Below are positions 1-9,849 of a stretch of 64,000 nt of DNA, in pieces; the first letter of the stretch is position 1; each line of letters begins with the position of its first letter. The notes beneath the pieces are model-generated. The model was given only the letters and a program-made list of their open reading frames with translations, had not been told where the DNA came from and searched no databases. The stretch lies in assembly GCF_001904655.1 (NCBI RefSeq), contig NZ_MRCC01000002.1, forward strand, positions 186,001-250,000, in the 5' to 3' direction. This stretch comes from Chroogloeocystis siderophila 5.2 s.c.1. Its GTDB lineage: Bacteria > Cyanobacteriota > Cyanobacteriia > Cyanobacteriales > Chroococcidiopsidaceae. The position numbers and the translations under genes are program-made.

Positions 1-1955
1 GTGGCAGCGATTTGCTCAGGTTCCAACCCCGACTCTTCAAAAGCGGCGAAAGCATCCGCACTGAGAACTTCTGCCCACTTGTAGCTGTAATAACCTGCTG
101 CATACCCACCCGCAAAGATATGACCAAACGAACACAAAAAGGCATCTTCTGGTAACGGTGGCAACACAGTAGTATTTTTAGCAATTCGATTACGAATGTC
201 GTTAGCAGTTTCACTACCACTAGGTTGATAGCGGTGGTGTAATTCGAGATCAACTAAGCTAAAGTGCAATTGCCGTAACATCGCGCTACCACTCATGTAG
301 TTACGTGCAGCGACTAGCTTTTGATAATAATGCTCAGGCAAAGTTTCACCGGTTTCGTAATGCTTTGCTATTCCTAACAAAGTATCGCGATGATAGCACC
401 AGTTTTCCATAAACTGGCTCGGCAATTCGACCGCATCCCACTCAACATTATTGATTCCTGCTGCCCCAGCATAATCGACTTTCGTTAACATATGCTGCAA
501 GCCGTGCCCAAATTCGTGGAATAAAGTTTCCACTTCGTTGAAAGTCATTAGGCTTGGCTTGTCATCGACAGGAGGTGTTTGGTTGCAGACAAGATAAGCT
601 ACGGGTTTGCGCGTTGAAGTTGTTCCTGCTTCAGTCATTTTAGCACGACCGATGCAATCATCCATCCAAGCCCCACCGCGCTTTTCTGCGGGACGGCTGT
701 AGGGATCGAGATAGAAATATGCGATCGCCCCAGTTTCATCCGCAATCTGGAAATATCTCACATCAGGATGCCATACCGGTGCTTGACCATCCGCAGCAGT
801 CACTGTGACACCAAAAACTCGCTCAACTAAACCAAATAGCCCGTCTAAAACTTGGGGTAACGGGAAATAAGGACGCAATTCTTCCGCTGTAAAGTTAAAC
901 TTTTCTTCGCGTTGGCGTTCTGCCCAATAGCTAATATCCCAGTGTTTCAATTCACTATCAGCACCTTTAGCCGCAGCAAATGCTTTTAGTTCTTCAAATT
1001 CTTGCATTGCTGCATCATAGCTTGCACTCCGCAATTCTTCTAAGAGGTTTTCTACTGCTTCAATGCTCGGAGCCATTTTGCTCGCTAAGCTTAACTCTGC
1101 ATAACTATTAAAGCCAAGTAATTTAGCCTCTTCTTGACGTAATTGCAAAATTCGTTCAATCAGCGGTGAGTTATCTAAATCGCCTGATGATGCGCGACTA
1201 ATGAAAGCTTTATACAGTTTCTCGCGTAAATCGCGGCGAGTACTGTGCTGCATAAAAGGACCAAAACTCGGAAAGTCCAAAGTAATCTGCCAGGGACCTA
1301 CTTCGGGTGTCGCATTTTCTTCACCAGCAGCCCGTGCAGCTTGTGCTGCTAAACTTTTTAAACTCGGAGGTAAACCATCAACTTCGTCTTGTTCTGTGAG
1401 TGTCAAGCTAAAAGCTTTTGTTGCGTCTAAAACGTGATTAGAAAACTTGGTTGAAAGTTCGGCAAGTTCAAGTTGAATTTCGTTAAAGCGCGATCGCTTC
1501 TCTCCTTCTAATCCCACGCCAGAAAGTTCAGCGTCTCGAATCGCGGCTTCCACAATTCGCTGTTGTGCAGTATCTAAGCTATCCCAGCGATCGCTTTGCC
1601 GTAAAGCTTTAAACGCCTCATACAGTGGTTTACTTTGATTGAGCTTGTTATAAAATTCCACAACTTTCGGCTGTACCGTTTCGTAGGCTTCGCGCAGTTC
1701 AGGACTATTTTTGACACCCATTAAATGCCCAACAATACCCCAACTCCAGCGCAAACGCTCTGTAATGCGCTCTAGTGGCTCAACTAAACCACTCCAAGTG
1801 GGACTGACATTCGCTTCTAATGTCGCCAGTTCGGTTTCCAACTCGCCTAGTAGCTGTGTCATTGCTGGCACAACACAATCAGGCTTGATTTGCTCAAATG
1901 GAGGAAGACCTTTACCGATTAGTAATGGATTGTCAGTAATTGTGGTTGCACTCAT
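1..1955 (-). CDS. prlC: M3-family oligopeptidase A, 3' end cut by window edge
   Basis: Zinc metallopeptidase of the thimet oligopeptidase (M3) family, expected to degrade short peptides, including cleaved signal peptides, in the cytoplasm. My reading of the reverse strand starts at ATG 1955 (MSATTITDNPLLIG) and stays open to the window edge, about 651 codons, so only the C-terminal tail is missing compared with a family length near 700. The zinc-binding HEFGH motif is encoded around 502-518, followed by the family's Glu-containing stretch (VEWDAVELPSQ). The helical N-terminal half is also typical. No signal peptide is seen. It precedes no obvious partner and runs in the same direction as the phototaxis operon, 110 bp downstream of that operon's last gene. 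The family call is secure; the choice among oligopeptidase A names is by similarity only. Confidence 0.9.
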   Translation of the reverse strand, partial: MSATTITDNPLLIGKGLPPFEQIKPDCVVPAMTQLLGELETELATLEANVSPTWSGLVEPLERITERLRWSWGIVGHLMGVKNSPELREAYETVQPKVVEFYNKLNQSKPLYEAFKALRQSDRWDSLDTAQQRIVEAAIRDAELSGVGLEGEKRSRFNEIQLELAELSTKFSNHVLDATKAFSLTLTEQDEVDGLPPSLKSLAAQAARAAGEENATPEVGPWQITLDFPSFGPFMQHSTRRDLREKLYKAFISRASSGDLDNSPLIERILQLRQEEAKLLGFNSYAELSLASKMAPSIEAVENLLEELRSASYDAAMQEFEELKAFAAAKGADSELKHWDISYWAERQREEKFNFTAEELRPYFPLPQVLDGLFGLVERVFGVTVTAADGQAPVWHPDVRYFQIADETGAIAYFYLDPYSRPAEKRGGAWMDDCIGRAKMTEAGTTSTRKPVAYLVCNQTPPVDDKPSLMTFNEVETLFHEFGHGLQHMLTKVDYAGAAGINNVEWDAVELPSQFMENWCYHRDTLLGIAKHYETGETLPEHYYQKLVAARNYMSGSAMLRQLHFSLVDLELHHRYQPSGSETANDIRNRIAKNTTVLPPLPEDAFLCSFGHIFAGGYAAGYYSYKWAEVLSADAFAAFEESGLEPEQIAA

Positions 1956-2065
1956 AACTTGTTTTGGGTTGCTGTATCTTAATTATCATCAACATTTGCA
2001 ACCTTTGCCGAGTGCAGAAGACCGTAACCCACTTTTGGGCGATCGCATAAAAAGCGAAATTTCAA

Positions 2066-3052
2066 TTACTCTTTCATGCTTTCTTCTAGCTGTCTGCGCT
2101 CAGTAATTTCTTTTTCCAGTTCTTGTTTGACAAGTTCAGCCACTGTCGCACGCAACATTGCCTCTTTCATCTGCTTGAGTACAGTAATATCTCTAATCAT
2201 TACCTGCGTTGCGGGTTTGCCTAAATGAATAATCGGTACTTCTGTCATTTCCACATCAACAACTTGACCATCAAGCCGAATTAATTTTTCTTGGTTGATA
2301 GCAACTGCTTGATTTTGTCGTGATTCGACAGCTTTTCTCGAATCGGGATGGACGAAATCTAAAAACCGTTTGCCAATCAGTTTTTCTGGAGTAACTGCAC
2401 TCAAAAGCCTAGCCCCCGCAGCATTGATATATTCAATTTTTCCCTCAATGTGGACAGCGATCGTTTCCGAGGAAAGATCGAGCAAACTACGATATTGTTC
2501 TTCACTCGCTCTTAGCGCTTTTTCCGTTTCTTCGCGTTGTCGTAGCGCTTCTTCTAACATAGCTACGTTACGGCGGAGATTGAGTTGTGTAACTACTTGA
2601 CGACCCAAAATTTCGAGCGCTTCTTGTTGTTCTGGTGTTAAATTGCGAGGCTTATAGTCGATCGCACACAAACTACCAACCGCAACGTCTTCTGAAGTGA
2701 TGAGCGGTGCGCCAGCGTAAAACCGAATCTGGGGACTTGATGTTACCAGGGGATTATTCGAGAAGCGCATATCTTGCTGAGCATCTGGAACAACAAACAA
2801 ATCAGATTGGAGAATCGTATGCGCACAAAATGCAACCTCTCGTGAGGTTTCTGAGGCATCTAAACCTACTTTTGATTTGAACCATTGTCGGTCAGAATCG
2901 ACGAGACTGACTGCGGCAATCGGAGTTTCACAAATTTGCGAAGCTAAGCGAGTCAAGTCATCAAATGCTTGTTCGGGAGCGGTATCAAGAATTTTGTACT
3001 CGTATAGGGCTTTCAGCCTAGCTTCTTCGTTACTAGGTAGCGGAGCTTTCAT
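2066..3052 (-). CDS. GAF-PAS sensor protein without output domain
   Basis: 328 residues. An N-terminal GAF domain (about 20-165) of the type common in cyanobacterial sensor kinases starts from [21 protein letters not shown] domain (about 185-295) follows, then a charged coiled-coil tail ending at residue 328. In relatives this tail leads into a histidine kinase or GGDEF domain; here the frame stops, so the protein can sense or bind partners but has no visible catalytic output. The GAF domain lacks the DXCF and Cys-His pair found in the PixJ proteins, so a bilin is not expected. It is the last gene of the pix cluster, 33 bp after the CheW-like gene, suggesting co-transcription. It may be an accessory sensor for phototaxis or a truncated kinase; the sequence does not decide. 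Confidence 0.75.
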   Translation of the reverse strand: MKAPLPSNEEARLKALYEYKILDTAPEQAFDDLTRLASQICETPIAAVSLVDSDRQWFKSKVGLDASETSREVAFCAHTILQSDLFVVPDAQQDMRFSNNPLVTSSPQIRFYAGAPLITSEDVAVGSLCAIDYKPRNLTPEQQEALEILGRQVVTQLNLRRNVAMLEEALRQREETEKALRASEEQYRSLLDLSSETIAVHIEGKIEYINAAGARLLSAVTPEKLIGKRFLDFVHPDSRKAVESRQNQAVAINQEKLIRLDGQVVDVEMTEVPIIHLGKPATQVMIRDITVLKQMKEAMLRATVAELVKQELEKEITERRQLEESMKE

Positions 3053-3085
3053 TTTTATATTCCTTTCTACGTAATTATACTTGAT

Positions 3086-3568
3086 TTAAGAAGATGGCAG
3101 TAATTGCTCGACATCAAGTAGGAATACTGTCAAGAGCGTGTCTGCTTGCGGAATATGACAAACATGAGTTGCGATCGCCAGTAAATCGGCATGACGATAC
3201 GAGTCTGGCAAAACTTGAATTCTCGATAACGGTATATCCATCAACGTTGGCACGGATGCAACAGGGATACCATAAAGTTCTCCTGCTTTGCTCTCAGCAA
3301 TGATTAAGTATTTGCCTTTAGCGGTAAAGAAGCGTCGATGTAGTTCAACAATTGTAATTTGGCGATCGCCAAGATGCGCTAACCCCACACCATTAAACCC
3401 TGTACCGTAAACGGGTATTTGATTTGTTACTTTATATACAGCATCACTGGGTAATGCTAAGTGAATATTACCCATGCTAAACACAACTATTTTTTGTGAT
3501 TTAACAGTACTTTGGCTGTGCGAATGCTTTAAGCTATAAAGTCTTGAATTAATGAATGCGTTTTTCAT
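3086..3568 (-). CDS. second CheW-like adaptor of the pix operon
   Basis: 160-residue single CheW-like domain after a poorly conserved 25-residue N-terminus. Recognisable features are the first beta strand block (KIVVFSMGNIHLALPSDAVYKV), the internal block with GDRQITIVELHRRF, and the C-terminal TVFLLDVEQLL that ends CheW folds. CheW proteins scaffold chemoreceptors to CheA kinases at the membrane. The gene lies between pixL (157 bp upstream) and the GAF-PAS gene (33 bp downstream), all on the minus strand. PixI, encoded at the head of the operon, is the canonical adaptor; this one is divergent and may bind a specific receptor or the PixL CheW domain. Assignment rests on pattern similarity rather than a strong motif. 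Confidence 0.7.
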   Translation of the reverse strand: MKNAFINSRLYSLKHSHSQSTVKSQKIVVFSMGNIHLALPSDAVYKVTNQIPVYGTGFNGVGLAHLGDRQITIVELHRRFFTAKGKYLIIAESKAGELYGIPVASVPTLMDIPLSRIQVLPDSYRHADLLAIATHVCHIPQADTLLTVFLLDVEQLLPSS

Positions 3569-3625
3569 TTCAAATTACTTGTTTTAACCTTTAGAAAAAC
3601 TCTGATAATTAAGTAAGTGAAAAAT

Positions 3626-3683
3626 TGGTCATTGGTAATTGGTAAGAATATAAATTAAGTTCCCATTACCCATTACCAAACAT
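3626..3683. repeat. degenerate TTGGTAA-type heptamer repeat, inverted arrangement
   Basis: Between pixL and the cheW-like gene, copies of TTGGTAA/TTGGTCA are followed about 25 bp later by their reverse complement (CCCATTACCCATTACCAA), so the RNA could fold into an imperfect hairpin. The same motif family recurs near 19421, 35050 and 53731. Short tandemly repeated heptamers between genes are well known in cyanobacteria. Confidence 0.6.
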
Positions 3684-3725
3684 AAATACATATCATATAT
3701 AATGATGCCTGCCTACTTAAATTAG

Positions 3726-6700
3726 CTAAACAGTCGATACTATTGTTGCTGTATTTTGTTGAATAACTTCTTTAATTGCTGTCATAAATTCTTGCTCAAT
3801 ATAAGGTTTGGTAAAGTAATTAGTTGCGCCTAAATGCTTTGCTAACTGTCGATGTTTATCACTGCTGCGTGACGTTAACATTACAACAGGAATACGGACA
3901 AGTTGTGGATCTTGACGACGATGGCTAAGAAACTCAAAACCGTTCATATTCGGCATTTCCACGTCACATACTACAAGTTGAACCGCTGATTGTTGCAATT
4001 GTTCAATCGCCTCGCGTCCATCGCGTGCTTGCAAAACGCGATAACCCACTTTTTGAAGTGTGAGTGCCAATGTTTGGCGAAGGGTAATTGAATCATCAAC
4101 AACTAGAACCGTCGTAGTTGTATCTCTTTTAATAGGAGTTATAGAAGTACTATCACTAGCAGCAGCGATAGGTAAATCAAGCTCTGAATTAAATGTGGTT
4201 AGGGAAAACTCTGTTTTAGTTCCAGTAAAAGATGCTAGCATTTCTGCACCATCGATCACTGGAATGAGACTGCCATTACCTAAAATTGTACAGCCGTAGA
4301 TGTAATTTGGCGGTGTGATCGCCTTACCAAAAGGTTTAATAACCAACTCTTGCTCAGTCACTAAACGGTCAACTTCGACGGCAATAAGATTATTTTCTTG
4401 CTCCAACAACAACATTGGAGATGCCCAATCTTCTGGCGTGGGAACGGCTTCTAAGTTAAGGTTAGGCACCGTTTGAGGTAGCGGACAGCTATATCTAATC
4501 ACTTCAGCTAGACGATAGATCGGAATAATACGGTCTTGCCAGTGCAAAAAGCGATACCCGCTTGAGTTTTTGACTTGGTTAGCTTCAGGAATTAAAATCT
4601 CTGCGATACTGTCTGAAGGCAAAGCATAAGCATTCGTACCGACAAAACAAACAAGTAACTTTGCAATTGTCAGTGTCAGCGGAATCCGCAAACTAAATAC
4701 GCTACCCTTTCCAGGCTCAGAAGTTACTGTGACGTTACCTTTAAGCGATCGCAATTGCGCGCGGACAACATCAAGTCCGACACCCCTACCTGATAACTCA
4801 CTAACTTGCTTGGCGGTAGAAAACCCAGGTTCAAAAATTAAATCTAACAAGCGTGCAGATGATGCTGTATTGACTTGCTCTGGAGACAACAAGCCCATTT
4901 CTAATGCCTTAGCACGAATCCGCTCTAAATTTAAGCCTCGACCATCATCCCGAACTTCAATAATCGTTTGGTTTCCCTGGTGGTAAGCACGAATTTCAAT
5001 TTTGCCTTGAGCCGATTTACCTTGCTCTAAACGGACATCTGAAGGTTCAATTCCATGATCAAACGCGTTACGTACTAAGTGCAACAAAGGATCGTAAAGC
5101 TTTTCTAATACTGCCTTATCGACTAAAACTCCAGTTCCACTCAGTTTTAACTCAACGGGTTTATCATACGATCGCGACAAGTCGCGTAACATCCGAGGAA
5201 AGCGGTTGAGTACCTCACCTAAAGGTAGCATTCTTGCCCACATCAACTCATCGCGCAAGTGTGCGAGCATTTGGCGCTGTCCTTCAATTGTTTCGCTCGA
5301 TTGTCCCGCGAGAAGCACAACGTCACCTACAGTTTCTTCGAGTTGCACCATGTCTTCTAACGTAGCTTGCAACAACGAGTAAACCTCGCCGTAACTATCC
5401 ATCTCTAATGAATCAAAAGATGCCAACGAGGGAAGTAGTGTAGTAGCACTAGAAGCGGTAACTAGGTTCTCTGAGCGTTCTTTTGCAGGTAACGTAACGC
5501 CATGACTTGCAGTGCGACCCCTGGCATTATGCTCAGGTGCAACGACCATTAAATCAGACAGATCGCGTAATTGCCGTGCCATTGTTTGGAACTTAGTAAA
5601 GCGGCGTAAGAGTTCTTGAATCGTTGCTTGTAGTTGTTCGTTTTGCAGCGAAAGACTGTTACGATTAATCGCTAACTCACCGACTAAGTTGTTCATGCGT
5701 TCGAGTCGGTCTAAGTCAACTCGTACCGAAAGCTGAGTCGTAGTCCCAGGATTTGTGCTGAGTTCGGGTTTTGGCGATGCAGATAGTTTCGTTGTCTTAG
5801 CAGCGTTAGCTTTTTGCGATACCGTTGGTGTTGCTACTGGTATTGATACATCAGTTGCTGCGTCGGCAAATATCTCGGTAATATCTGCTGGTTTAGAAGT
5901 TGATTGCTCTACCGTTGCGGCTGAATTGGTATCACAAATAATAGTCGCTGCTTCTCCAAAGCTACCAAAAACATCATCCAAACTTGCCGCTGGAGCCACT
6001 AATTCGGGTGCGACTTGTTGTATAGATTTTTGTTCAACTACCTCAACTTGATTTGTGGGCGATGCAATTGTGGGTTCTACAGTCGTTCCACCAAACAAAT
6101 TATCAAGCATCAAGCCTGCGACAGGAAGATCATTGCTGGGTTCAAAGAGTGATGGTTGTACTGGTTCTACAGTATCCTTCGTAGGTTGCTTAAGAAGTTG
6201 GGTTAAAGCATCTGATGGAGTTCCACCTTGCGCGCGATCGCCTGCAAGAACTGCTAAGCGTGCTGCCTGAAAATCGGCTAGCGCGGTTTGGGCGATTTGA
6301 ATCGCGGCGTATGGATGCGCATCGAGTGCAGCGAGGGTTGTCGAGGCGATTTTCCCAAATCCAGGTAGATTAAGAAGTTCGGCGATACCTGCAAAAACTT
6401 CTGCCTGCGCCCGTACTTCGCCTTCGATGTTTGCTCGATCTTGTGATTGAGCTAAAACTTGTGCTAAACGATCGATGCCTTGTGCTACGTCTACTTCAAA
6501 AATTGATGCCGCAATATCAACACCCAATTCTACTGAACTTGGAATTTCTGTCGAACCTTTGAGATATTCTCCGATTTTTGCTTCAATTTGTGCAAATACT
6601 GGTTCAGCACTTGCCATAGCCTCCTCTGCATCAAATTGTCCTGTATTGAGTTGCTCAATAAGTGGTAAACGCAGACAGTCGTATGCTTGAAGTAACAAGC

Positions 6701-6971
6701 TTTCGACATCAGCATCAATTTCTAATTCGGGATTATGCAGACCTTTAAAAATATCTTCGAGGCTATGCGCCAAAGTTTTAATGACATCCAATCCCACACT
6801 TGCAGCCCCACCCTTGATAGAGTGTGCGGCACGCATCATATTATGAATTTTAGCAGTATTGCGGTCTTCTCTTAAGGTCAATAAATCTGTTTCAATTGCC
6901 TGTAGTAGTTCAGGTGCTTCTTGGATAAAAAACTGATAAGCTTGGTCGCGGATATCAGAATCAATTGCCAT
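3726..6971 (-). CDS. pixL: PixL-type CheA hybrid histidine kinase with C-terminal receiver
   Basis: 1081-residue central kinase of the phototaxis pathway. Order of domains: Hpt with phospho-acceptor His50 in the motif AAHSIKGGA; a long Thr/Ser/Pro-rich linker (about 240-410); the dimerisation and ATPase region with N box HLVRNAFDHGIE and G boxes VRDDGRGL and GRGVGLDVV; a CheW-like domain (about 770-930); and a receiver (about 955-1075) with DD near its start, phospho-acceptor Asp1003 in CDVEMPNMNG and the conserved Lys in TKPY. It is cytoplasmic with no membrane segments. It follows three receptor genes and precedes a CheW-like gene, matching the Synechocystis pixGHIJ-L (tax1) order, where PixL is needed for positive phototaxis. 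Orthology to other cyanobacterial CheA types (PilL/TaxAY3) is separated here by the adjoining DXCF receptors. Confidence 0.88.
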   Translation of the reverse strand: MAIDSDIRDQAYQFFIQEAPELLQAIETDLLTLREDRNTAKIHNMMRAAHSIKGGAASVGLDVIKTLAHSLEDIFKGLHNPELEIDADVESLLLQAYDCLRLPLIEQLNTGQFDAEEAMASAEPVFAQIEAKIGEYLKGSTEIPSSVELGVDIAASIFEVDVAQGIDRLAQVLAQSQDRANIEGEVRAQAEVFAGIAELLNLPGFGKIASTTLAALDAHPYAAIQIAQTALADFQAARLAVLAGDRAQGGTPSDALTQLLKQPTKDTVEPVQPSLFEPSNDLPVAGLMLDNLFGGTTVEPTIASPTNQVEVVEQKSIQQVAPELVAPAASLDDVFGSFGEAATIICDTNSAATVEQSTSKPADITEIFADAATDVSIPVATPTVSQKANAAKTTKLSASPKPELSTNPGTTTQLSVRVDLDRLERMNNLVGELAINRNSLSLQNEQLQATIQELLRRFTKFQTMARQLRDLSDLMVVAPEHNARGRTASHGVTLPAKERSENLVTASSATTLLPSLASFDSLEMDSYGEVYSLLQATLEDMVQLEETVGDVVLLAGQSSETIEGQRQMLAHLRDELMWARMLPLGEVLNRFPRMLRDLSRSYDKPVELKLSGTGVLVDKAVLEKLYDPLLHLVRNAFDHGIEPSDVRLEQGKSAQGKIEIRAYHQGNQTIIEVRDDGRGLNLERIRAKALEMGLLSPEQVNTASSARLLDLIFEPGFSTAKQVSELSGRGVGLDVVRAQLRSLKGNVTVTSEPGKGSVFSLRIPLTLTIAKLLVCFVGTNAYALPSDSIAEILIPEANQVKNSSGYRFLHWQDRIIPIYRLAEVIRYSCPLPQTVPNLNLEAVPTPEDWASPMLLLEQENNLIAVEVDRLVTEQELVIKPFGKAITPPNYIYGCTILGNGSLIPVIDGAEMLASFTGTKTEFSLTTFNSELDLPIAAASDSTSITPIKRDTTTTVLVVDDSITLRQTLALTLQKVGYRVLQARDGREAIEQLQQSAVQLVVCDVEMPNMNGFEFLSHRRQDPQLVRIPVVMLTSRSSDKHRQLAKHLGATNYFTKPYIEQEFMTAIKEVIQQNTATIVSTV

Positions 6972-7095
6972 ATTTATAAAGATTTAAATATCAAGAAATA
7001 AAAATAGTGATTGCGAGATTAGAGATCAAAAGAGGCAACTAGGATAAACTTCTACTAGTCACTAGCTATTAATCACTAACCACTAGCCTCTAAAC

Positions 7096-9834
7096 TTAAT
7101 TGACTTTAAATTGCCCTACGCTAGTTTGTAGTTGATCGGCGACTGTCAATAGTTGCTGGAATGCAGTCGATACTTGAGTCGCTTCACCCGAAGTATGATT
7201 AGCGATCGCGGCAACATCATTCATCGTTTGTGTCACTGCGTGCGCAGCGTGCGATTGCACAAGCGATGCTTCGCTAATTGCTTGCACTAAGTTGCCAATT
7301 TCTTCACTAATAGCCGTAATTTGGGTAAGATGTTGACGCGTTTCGTCTACAAGCATAGTACCTTTAGAGACTTGTTCGGTTCCTGCTTCCATGGCCGCGA
7401 CGACCGCATTTGTTTCTGCTTGAATATCTAGAACCAGCTTTTCAATTTCTCCGGTAGCTTGTGCAGATTGACTTGCTAAGATGCGTACTTCATCCGCGAG
7501 TACCGCAAATCCGCGCCCTTCTTCTCCTGCCCGCGCAGCTTCAATTGAAGCTTTCAGCGCGAGTAAGTTCGTTTGTGCCGCAAATCTGCCAATCAAGTTG
7601 ACGACTTTAGAAATTTTCTGTGAAGATTCTCCAAGTTGCCTTACTTTTTCTGCAGTGGCTGTAACTGTAGCGCGAATCGCTTCAATACCATCAACAGTGC
7701 GGTTCATCGCCGCATCACCAGCAGCTACAGTCTCGGTTGCCTTATGGACTGCGACTTCAGCTTGTTTTGCACTTTGTGCCACAGCCCGAATCGAGTCATC
7801 CATCGCTTGTAACTGGTTTAGTGCGGCGCTAATTTCTTCGGCTTGTCTTACGGCTTCTTGCGATAAAACTTGTACTGAACTTTCGCTATAGTTAGTCGTT
7901 GCTGTCACCTGTTCTGCTGCAACTTTAACTTTATTGACGATTTGTCGCAAACTGGAAATCGTTGCATTGTATGAGTCGGCGATCGTTCCGATTTCATCTT
8001 CAGTAACATTCGCGCGAATCGTCAGATCCCCTTTGTTCAGCGGATCGACTTCCATTAACAGTTCAAGTGCGCGTTTTTGCAGTTTTTCTTTCTCTTTGAT
8101 TTGCTGTTCTAAGAGCTTTGCGCGGTCGAGTGCAAAGCCGACTTGTGCTGCTAGCTGCGAGAATAAATCAATTTCACCTTGTTGCCAATTCCGTGGTGCA
8201 GAGCATTGGTGCGCAATCAACAAAGCTAAAAGCTGACCGTCCTGAATAATTGGAGCAACTAAGTTGGCTTTAACTGCAAACTGTTCGAGTTGTTTGAGAT
8301 AGCACTCACCAAGCCCTGCTGTATAAATATTGGCTGTCGCTTGTACTCGACCTTGACGATACCGTTCGACGTACTTTTCGGCAAAACAAGGATCGTCTAT
8401 ATCTGCATTTAAAGCTTGCGGAAAACCTTCAGCAACTGATTCAGCAATAACAGTACCTTGCCATTTGTCATTGAAAGCATACACAACTACGCGATCGGCT
8501 TGGAGTTCTGCACGAATTTCTTGGACAGCAGTGTTAAGAATGTCTTGTATTTGAGGAAATTGCCCTAAGCGTAAAGTAATATCTTTAACAATCCGAGTAC
8601 GTTCTGCCTCTGCTGCTTGGTTGTCGAGCAATTGTTGCAGTCTTGCTGCCATGCTGTTAATGTTATTACCCAGCATCGCCAATTCGTCTTCGCCGGAGAC
8701 GACAACACGAGTATCGAGCTTGCCTTCTTTAATTTGAGTAACAGCATCACTAGCTTTTAAGATTGGTTTGACTGCACGGTTGGTAAGATAAGCTGCTAGA
8801 ACACCTACGAGCAATGTTGTTAAACCTGTTCCTAGTAAGAAAGTTAGTAGTAATTGCCGTTGAGGTAAAAATACAATTTTGCTAGGAGTACTAACGATTA
8901 CTCCCCAGTTCAGATTATGTAATTCTTGTAATTCTTCAGCAGCTGCATAAGAAACTAATTTATTTGCTGTTGATTGATTTTCAATAGTTGATGCAATATC
9001 GAGAGAATTACCTGCTTGGACTAGATTAAATAACTTGGGAAATTGCTGCTCAAAAGATTTTCCTGTAGCTTCTTCGTTTGATGTTAAGAAAATTTGACCA
9101 GCCGAATTTACCACGTAAAACTGCTCCTGACGCCGGTTATCAACATCAAGCAATTTATTAGCAGCTAGCGGCATTCTGGCGCGAATAACACCAATATTTT
9201 CTCCTGTTGCAGTATCTTTAATTGGGGCAGCTATTGTGAAAGTACGAACTACACTAGATGAATTGTCAGCAATTTTTGGTTCGCTCAGATAAGCGCGACC
9301 CGTTTTCAGTGCTTCCTGAAAATACACTGAATTACGATGATTGTTAATCGGTTTACCTTTAGATTGCGCTATAACATCACCATTGAGATCAAAGACTGCA
9401 ATGCTGTCGTAAATTCCGTTGTATGCTGTAACTAAGTTATTGAGAGTTGTATCTTTTGCCTGGCGAGTCGTAATCGAACGTGTCTGTGGATTGGCGAAGA
9501 CATCGAGATTAGCCATCGCTTGTACATCTAAAAAGCGACTTTGGACAAATAACTCTAATCTGTCTTCAAGGTCAATTGCAGTAGACTGCTGCTGACGAAT
9601 AATTTGCTGAGTAATGGAACGATTAGCAAAGTAATAAGCCGTTGCACCTACCGCGATCACTGGTAGCGTACTCAGCGCGATCGCCAAGGCAGTTGCTTTA
9701 GCCCGCAAACTGACGCGACGCGAATGTGGTTTTGGTGGTGGCGGTGTTGATTTGTTGCTATTGTGTGCAGGAGGCAAATGTATGGCGTTTTGCGCTTGAT
9801 CGTGAGTGGTAAGCTTGGGAGAAATTTGAGTCAT
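7096..9834 (-). CDS. pixJ: PixJ-like phototaxis receptor, copy A (DXCF cyanobacteriochrome-MCP)
   Basis: 912 residues. Membrane segment 1 is at about 45-70, a periplasmic Cache-like sensor at 72-325, segment 2 at 328-352 and HAMP to about 403. A GAF domain (about 415-575), a second HAMP-like linker and a methyl-accepting signalling domain follow. The GAF has the DPCF motif (Cys483) and a second Cys511 at the site that attaches bilin in cyanobacteriochromes, so a blue/green-type DXCF photoreceptor is predicted. Two oddities: Tyr512 replaces the usual His after the attachment Cys, and Lys761 replaces the near-invariant Asn in the signalling tip (LLALKASIEAARAG), where receptors contact CheA and CheW. 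It ends in QFKVN like its two neighbours and starts 15 bp after copy B. Photochemistry is inferred from motifs only. Confidence 0.88.
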   Translation of the reverse strand: MTQISPKLTTHDQAQNAIHLPPAHNSNKSTPPPPKPHSRRVSLRAKATALAIALSTLPVIAVGATAYYFANRSITQQIIRQQQSTAIDLEDRLELFVQSRFLDVQAMANLDVFANPQTRSITTRQAKDTTLNNLVTAYNGIYDSIAVFDLNGDVIAQSKGKPINNHRNSVYFQEALKTGRAYLSEPKIADNSSSVVRTFTIAAPIKDTATGENIGVIRARMPLAANKLLDVDNRRQEQFYVVNSAGQIFLTSNEEATGKSFEQQFPKLFNLVQAGNSLDIASTIENQSTANKLVSYAAAEELQELHNLNWGVIVSTPSKIVFLPQRQLLLTFLLGTGLTTLLVGVLAAYLTNRAVKPILKASDAVTQIKEGKLDTRVVVSGEDELAMLGNNINSMAARLQQLLDNQAAEAERTRIVKDITLRLGQFPQIQDILNTAVQEIRAELQADRVVVYAFNDKWQGTVIAESVAEGFPQALNADIDDPCFAEKYVERYRQGRVQATANIYTAGLGECYLKQLEQFAVKANLVAPIIQDGQLLALLIAHQCSAPRNWQQGEIDLFSQLAAQVGFALDRAKLLEQQIKEKEKLQKRALELLMEVDPLNKGDLTIRANVTEDEIGTIADSYNATISSLRQIVNKVKVAAEQVTATTNYSESSVQVLSQEAVRQAEEISAALNQLQAMDDSIRAVAQSAKQAEVAVHKATETVAAGDAAMNRTVDGIEAIRATVTATAEKVRQLGESSQKISKVVNLIGRFAAQTNLLALKASIEAARAGEEGRGFAVLADEVRILASQSAQATGEIEKLVLDIQAETNAVVAAMEAGTEQVSKGTMLVDETRQHLTQITAISEEIGNLVQAISEASLVQSHAAHAVTQTMNDVAAIANHTSGEATQVSTAFQQLLTVADQLQTSVGQFKVN

Positions 9835-9849
9835 TGGATCGAAGCCTCT

